Source of the DNA: Beroe ovata
Lineage: Eukaryota; Ctenophora; Nuda; Beroida; Beroidae
Length of the DNA stretch: 64,000 nucleotides
Assembly (NCBI GenBank): GCA_946803715.1
Contig: CAMPET010000180.1
Coordinates: 73,038-137,037, forward strand
Direction: 5' to 3'
Every line of letters begins with the position of its first letter. The stretch's first letter is position 1. Both the position numbers and the translations under genes were made by a program. Shown here in pieces: positions 58,059 through 64,000 of this stretch. The notes below the pieces were generated by a model. It had not been told where the DNA came from. It ran no database searches and worked only from the letters and a program-made list of their open reading frames with translations.

Positions 58059-60160
58059 TTACAATGCGTTGATGTCCTCCATCGTCGCGTTGTATTCCTC
58101 CTCCAACGCTTGGTATTTCTCATCTATAGCGAGGATAAGCTTCTCCATCTCAGCGATAGAGTCCACCTGGGCTGCCATATCCTCCTTTATTCTAGCATCT
58201 TCCACCTGAGGAGTATATTGATCTATCAGTATCATCTGTTGATAGATCTACAGATAGATCTATAGGGAGGGCGAGACTGATATCGGACAAGGCAAATACT
58301 TGACATTTGACGAGTTATTCATAATAACAACTTTGTGATATGCGCTCCCCCGTTCACGGACGGACCTGTAAGTTCTCGAACTTCTTACTAAGTTCACCCT
58401 TCACCGCCTTCTGGTTCTCCAATTCATCTCCTGTCAGTTTGAATCTCCTCTCCAACTCCTTCTTCTCGAAATCAGCCTATAAGATCAGCGTGTGTGAGAC
58501 TAAGAGATTGAATCCGGAAATGTAACGGATAAACCTAAAGTAATTGTAACCGGGACGCGCATCCCCAGACATGATACATTCCCAGACATGAAGGTTCCCA
58601 CCTTGAGGAGTTGCGCCTTCATGTCGTTGAGCTCTGACTCCAGCTCATCTCCCCTCTCGATGGACTTGTCTCTGTTTCCCATCAGCTCCTGTATCTTCTT
58701 CTTGAGTGCTTCTGCTGCGGCCATCTCAGATACTGCACGCTGTATGGGTGTGAGAGTGTGAGTGGAATATATCACGCTAGCATCGGTCACACATGGCTTG
58801 AGTAATCATTCCATATTAGATATATATACCAGATGACAAATCGTTCTAGAAGCTAGAAATGATGCGGATCTCAGGGGCAGACACTATAGGCAGGGTTCAA
58901 AAATGTGACTGAGAACACAAAATATGTAACAAATCCCCCGAAATATATTTATTCAAAACGGTTATATTTTACAGGGGTTACACGAGGAAAACTAACGATA
59001 TATATATATAAATTTACGAAAGAACTGATTTTATATCGGGCTGATGACAGGAGCTCGCTCTTTTTAAGGGCTTCCCGTCGAATATGTAGTTGTGTGTGAG
59101 TCAGAGTGTGTAGTGGTAGGATGGATTATAACTCCAAGTGTTACATACTTTGTGACGATGTTACATCCCATTGCATACTATTATATAGTCATGCAGATGA
59201 TGTTGCAGGTGGAGCAGTTGACTATTATAGCAGCAACATTGACCTGCAACTTGTTGCTCACCGAGCAACACACGCGCGCAACACGTGATGAGTGTTTTAG
59301 AGATAAGTGATCGGTATGGTATACACTTTACGGTATACACTGTCAAATTGTACTCATGGTACAATGAACAGGTTGTTAATGTACTTGTACAACTACGGGA
59401 ACTACACGGTTGAATCTCTGTCATGAGATAGTTCTAAACCCACATCCACTCCTTGCAACATTATGGGGTATCCACAGTACCGGGTCACCCTAGCGACATA
59501 TCAACTTATCAAGTGCAAAAACGGATTTATAAATGCAAATCCTCGCGCATTCCTAACGCGGCTTTTCGCAGCAAAACCTTACAGGGCACACTTCTAACTA
59601 CTCTAAATAATTTATCGTTTTGCCGGTCTGTATATTCCTGCAGTTCGGGTGATGTACGACGAATATTATATGCAATCTGACATTCTTGTCAGACTGATTC
59701 TAAAATTCATGTCGTTGAGTTGCAGCTTACAGTCCATGAGGGAGACCAGGTATGTTGACGTGAGCTGCCAAAGGGCGGAGTTGGGAGCAGCAATGACAAT
59801 GATTTATGCCAATACAGGTTATGTCAATACTGTGGGTTGACGTTGATGAGAACATGTGTTTAGAACACCCCTTTTCGTAGACAAGTTCAGAAAATCGCAT
59901 TCTAGAAGCTATAGTCCGAGTAAGTTTATTGAGCAAACACAGAATGGACGAGTTAGGAAGGCGGACGAGTATTGAGCAAACACAGAATGGACGAGTTAGG
60001 AAGGTGGACGAGTAAGGATGGTGCAGGATAAACGTGATAACGCAGGGATTAGATTCCTGTAAACAAATATCATACACAGGGAATATTATACTACTAGGAC
60101 TGGGAAATCCCACATAAAATATGAATTCCAGTGGGGTTACNAAGCTGTTGAACACAACAC

Positions 60161-60194
<34 letters not shown>

Positions 60195-61692
60195 CGTGTG
60201 TGTGTACGTGAGGTGATGGGATAATAGCGTGTAACATATCGACCCATCTTCCTGCAATGTGACACCGATCTGAGGCTGGGGGGTTCTCGATTGACACATT
60301 TTCCATGGCGCATGATCTCATGGTGTGCGTCGCGTTGCGTCATGATTGTAATGTTCAAATTAAAATAGCGATTTAGCATGAACGAAAAGCTGCACAGAAA
60401 AGTTAAATAAGCGTAGTTTTGAACAAAGTAAGCAAAGCATACAAAAATAGACTACCTCAACGCAAGAAACTGTGTTTGTTGACTCTGGTTCTTGTACATT
60501 TTCGCACCCGACTTCATAACTACTGTGCGCGAATATCTTACAGTGTCTTATTCTAGCAGCAGCTATTTACTCGAATAACATGATGAGATAATTGCCCTTA
60601 CTTACTTGAGTATCTTCTTGTACCTGTTTTGCATTGGAGGAGTGAAGTTTTGGCAATTTATTGATAACTTCGCGTAAAATTCGCGATAAGACTAAATTCG
60701 CGTGTAAAATTCATGATAAGACTAAGAGTCATAATAAGACAATTGTTAATCGATAGAAATAAACAGTAGTTAAATTTCATTATATATATTGACATTCATT
60801 TTGAATAGAAGGAAACAATTTTGGATAGAAAACAATTCTGGATGTCTTAAAACTTTAACTAGATTTTAGGGCCAAACCGAATAAAATTGAAACACATCTG
60901 ATTCATTTCTGACAACTAAACGAAATCATCACGACATTTTGACTGATATAGGGAGCTGTCTCAGATATGAAATGTCAATCATGTCCAATATTCCGATGTC
61001 TCTGAACAGCTCAATGTGTTGTATGATGTCATCACAGATTATCCTGACTCTTATCCTCGCAACTTGACACATCACGTCCACCCCCTCCCTCACGAATGAT
61101 CACTAGGTAGAGCAGTGTAATGGTCACTCTCCCACTTTATGTTCCCCTCAACAACCTCCTCACCGTATAGTCGTGTAGTGTGAGCTGTATTCTGAACCTT
61201 GACATATCTCCTCCTTTCCTCTTCCTCCTCCCGCTTCCTCACCCCCGCTTCCTCATCTCCCTCCGCAGTACTTCCTGTTGTCAAACTCAACTTCCGGGTC
61301 GCGGTCAGGAACGCATCCAGCTTGTCCTGGTCGAGGAGGTTGGAGTACGGCATGCCGGGGCCGCCACTCTCCGCCGTCTGACTTGATGTGGCGTCACCGT
61401 TTTCCTCGCAGTTTCCCGTTAACACATCGTGTTTCGACAGTCTCCGTTGGAGAGCCATGTCAGTTAAACTGGATCTCCGGCTCCCGCCCCCCAGAGAGGG
61501 AATGGAGCTGATACTGGCATCACTCCGCCTTCTCGTCATATTCATCTTCTGGTTCTCGAGTTTACCCATTTCTTTGTTCACCTTCTCCTTTTCCTTGTCC
61601 AGCTTGTACAGAGCTTGTGCTAGACGGTTGTTTTCCTGCTTATCCGTGTCCAGATCCTGGACTAGGGACGATCGACGTCGACTCTTGTTCAT
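58059..61692 (-). CDS. Coiled-coil protein of unknown function
   Basis: Three C-terminal exons are firm: 58739-58602, 58476-58366 and 58205-58059 (stop), all phase 0. They encode continuous heptads (EALKKKIQELMGNRDKSIER, KKELERRFKLTGDELENQ, EMEKLILAIDEKYQALEEEY). A large upstream exon starts at ATG 61692 (MNKSRRRSSLVQDLDTD), with a coiled coil and Ser/Arg-rich RRRSDASISSIPSLGG. It may end at a weak donor after 61198 (YVK), which would give a 296-residue protein. Alternatively it runs to its own stop at 61090 and is a separate 200-residue gene. An acceptor-like CATCACTAG lies 7 nt before the ATG. I do not recognise the family. Confidence 0.6.
59932..60018. repeat. ~43-bp tandem duplication
   Basis: Two copies of AGCAAACACAGAATGGACGA..., differing at a few bases, in the presumed large intron of the coiled-coil gene. 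Confidence 0.85.
60161..60206. repeat. TG microsatellite
   Basis: (TG)n with interruptions, 20 bp from an N at 60141. Confidence 0.9.
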
Positions 61693-62621
61693 TGTCACCC
61701 TAGTGATGTAGGAAGTGTTTAGTCCATCTCTGAGAAAATCACCCCGGAAATGAAAACTAGGTATCAAAATCAAGAAATATCCCTGCCACTGTTTCACACA
61801 GAACGGGCATGTGTAAAGAATCTGATACATAGAGATAGCTACAGCCATGAGGCACTGATCTTTATAATCTATAGTTCCAAATACTGCTATTTTCAGATCA
61901 TAACTTGTGATTGCAATTACATTAATAAACCTATTAAGTAGTGGGGATTTCATGATCGTGATATTTCCACGAAATATTCTTTAAATGACAAAATACAGCA
62001 ATATTGATGTATAAAACCAAGATGCCCAAAGAGGCGTAAGACCTTAAACCCCATTGTACAGGGGAAAGGACCGTGTTCAGACTAAGGAATTGAGATAATT
62101 GTGCTCCCTGACAATAACTTGGAATCATATAGGTATTCACTTAGTTTTCCGTGCCTAATATTTCGATGGTTATTGGCCTATGGCGAAAATTGCCATGAAA
62201 ATTAGGGAACGCTGAAACTGTACAGGAACAAAAACGCAAGGAAATATCGTGTAAGCTCTCTGTAGAATTAACTATTTTTGCAAGCATTGTGCTTTGTAAC
62301 TGTCACGATCAATAACTTAATTTACATGTTGTGAAACTTTGAAATCTACTCTGACTGATGCATGAAATTGTAATATTTAGATTTGGGGGATATTGAACTA
62401 TGCTCGAGTTAGACTTTGAGGTGATATTGAAATTATCACGAAACAAATCTGAAGTAGGAGTATTTTGACACCACCTTACTCCAGCACAACATGACACCAC
62501 CACAGATAAGCTAACACTGAAATAAGTTTCAAAATCAGACATGGTTTGAACTCAGCTGCTGCTGCTGCCTGACAATATCCAACACACGGGTAGCAGGACT
62601 CAGCTAATGACAACCACTTGG

Positions 62622-62892
62622 ATTGTGTGTGTTTGTGTGTGTGTGTTAGTGTGTGTGTGTGTGTGTNNNNNNNNNNNNNNNNNNNNNNNNNNNNNNNNNN
62701 NNNNNNNNNNNNNNNNNNNNNNNNNNNNNNNNNNNNNNNNNNNNNNNNNNNNNNNNNNNNNNNNNNNNNNNNNNNNNNNNNNNNNNNNGTGTGTGTGTGT
62801 GTGTGTGTGTGTCGGGGGGCATGATTATACCAGCGAACTGGGGGTGAACTTGATCGGTCTTTAGCATGCCACGTGTGTGTGTTTGTGTGTGT
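62622..62892. repeat. TG microsatellite with 122-bp N gap
   Basis: (TG)n runs at 62622-62666, 62789-62812 and 62873-62892 border an unresolved N run at 62667-62788. Confidence 0.9.
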
Positions 62893-63171
62893 CTGTTGCA
62901 TCAGATGAATTTGATTTAGGTTCACATCTGGACCAAAGAGAGAAGGGAGTGGTTTTTCATTAAATAGGTGGCAGAATTCTGCTTAAAAGTTTAAAGTTCA
63001 CAATAAAACACTGGTATTATGTACAATCATTATCAAATTTATTGCAAGAATGGCTCTTCTTTCCCTCTCCATCGTTTCAGAAGAACCTGAAATGGTTGGA
63101 TTCGAGCAACAATATTTTAGCTAATCAGTTTCAAATGAGTCTGTTAACTTGTAACTTTGTTTACTTGTAAA

Positions 63172-64000
63172 TTACCCATCTCTAGAGTTAACATCGTTCA
63201 TGCAATCCATGGTGATGGTTGTATAGCCAGTTGCGGCCACAGGCACACCGCTAGAATTGCTCGATAGCTGACACATCCTGATGTCTTCATAGAAGGAGAC
63301 GGCTTGACACCCTGGGGTGTCAATACACCACTCCCAACAGTCCCACAGGTTGTTGACACCCTGCGAGTTGTAGCCCTCCATCTCGACTCCGGTCAGTGAC
63401 ACCCCGTCTTGTATACACTTCTTCCACTGGTTTGACACACCTGTCATCGTGTCTGAAATGGTGTCAAGGAGTTACAGTTCACGGTGTCGACTGTCAAGGC
63501 TTTACGGCAATTCTGTCTAGGATTCTGTTGTGGCTGAAGTTGTGTCAATGCAACAGTTTACGGTGTCTAGACTCTAGAGTATGGTTACCTAACATCGTTT
63601 AGACTTTATAGTTGATATTGTCTAAGAGTGCAGGACATTATATAAAATATCATGAATATTCTGAATATTTTCTCAACCGAATGCTCAATGTGCATATCAA
63701 ATGACCCGACTCTGATCTAGCTTATTCTCAGAAATAGACTAAATCAATTGTACATACATGTACGGTCACTCATCAATCGATTCGCTACTCCACGCTCAAC
63801 AGCATAATGTTATAGAGGTAGAGGTTATTAAGATAGAAATGAAGGGGCGCATAATTCATATAGATTACCATGTCCAATATAGAGCAGAATGCCTGTGGAC
63901 TTACCATAGCAGAGTCTGTTAGCGGTCCAGCTGTTTGCATTAGCTGTCCTCTGCTTCCCTACCCGTTCTGTGAACGTCGAGCACGTCTGACCACCTGCAT
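63172..64000 (-). CDS. 3' end of a secreted PAN/Apple-like cysteine-rich protein (5' end beyond right edge)
   Basis: Two exons are seen: up to 63905 from the right edge, and 63452-63172 (stop). They join in phase 1. The second encodes about 92 residues with six cysteines: KKCIQDGVSL, NLWDCWEWCIDTPGCQAVSF, MCQLSS and TMDCM. The spacing W/C-x3-C-x5-GC-x-A-x-x-F is typical of PAN/Apple folds, which bind proteins or sugars in secreted and adhesion proteins. The partial first exon also holds cysteines (GGQTCSTF, ANRLCY). A signal peptide and other domains would lie beyond 64000. Confidence 0.7.

Noticed and set aside
62607-62925. Frames across the N gap and TG tract
   Set aside because: Consist of unknown residues and Cys-Val or Thr-His repeats from the microsatellite.

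Overview
This window is eukaryotic nuclear DNA, almost certainly from an animal. Protein genes are broken by short GT-AG introns, and the gene set is metazoan: CYLD, lebercilin/LCA5, SAMD15-like, TMX2, two seven-transmembrane receptors and a secreted PAN/Apple-like domain. The background is AT-rich with many CA/TG microsatellites, minisatellites and GC-rich fold-back repeats. Gene density (about 15 genes in 64 kb), an intronless receptor nested in another gene's intron, and splice-acceptor-like sequences just before several start codons suggest a compact genome that may use spliced-leader trans-splicing. A non-bilaterian animal such as a ctenophore or cnidarian would fit; this is inference and the species cannot be read from the sequence. 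Several single N bases and two runs of N, many of them in CA/TG tracts, mark assembly gaps.

Layout. 0-3 kb: 5' three quarters of a CYLD deubiquitinase on the minus strand, running off the left edge. 3-7.5 kb: repeats, one 5S rRNA gene (minus) with a TATA-like box, and purine-rich DNA. 7.5-10.2 kb: an intronless DENND3-like DENN gene on the plus strand, cut by an N. 10.2-11.1 kb: fold-back repeats. 11.5-12.3 kb: a 148-residue EF-hand protein (minus). 13.6-15.8 kb: a six-exon seven-transmembrane receptor (minus). 15.8-22.2 kb: gene-poor, satellite-rich.

22.2-44.3 kb is the most coherent block: six minus-strand genes lie head to tail in transcription order SNF8 (ESCRT-II), TMX2 (ER thioredoxin-like), NOC2L (60S biogenesis), SEM1/DSS1 (proteasome lid), DHX8 (spliceosome release helicase) and DDX10 (ribosome biogenesis helicase). 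Stop-to-next-ATG distances are only about 240-490 bp, and several ATGs have a splice acceptor 3-10 nt upstream. This looks like a housekeeping operon resolved by trans-splicing. A plus-strand intronless GPCR (40.0-41.1 kb) sits inside the 6.7-kb intron of TMX2.

44.3-47.4 kb holds interspersed repeats, including a large inverted repeat. 47.4-51.4 kb: an eight-exon lebercilin-like ciliary gene (minus). 52.4-53.4 kb: two small unassigned coding exons (minus). 55.9-57.4 kb: a four-exon SAMD15-like gene (plus). 58.1-61.7 kb: a coiled-coil gene (minus). 63.2-64 kb: the 3' end of a secreted cysteine-rich PAN/Apple-like protein (minus). A short inverted-repeat element recurs inside introns of DDX10 and the SAMD15-like gene.

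Exon limits were derived by eye from ORF frame, GT/AG sites and remembered family sequences. For most genes the exon lengths sum to a whole number of codons, which supports the models.
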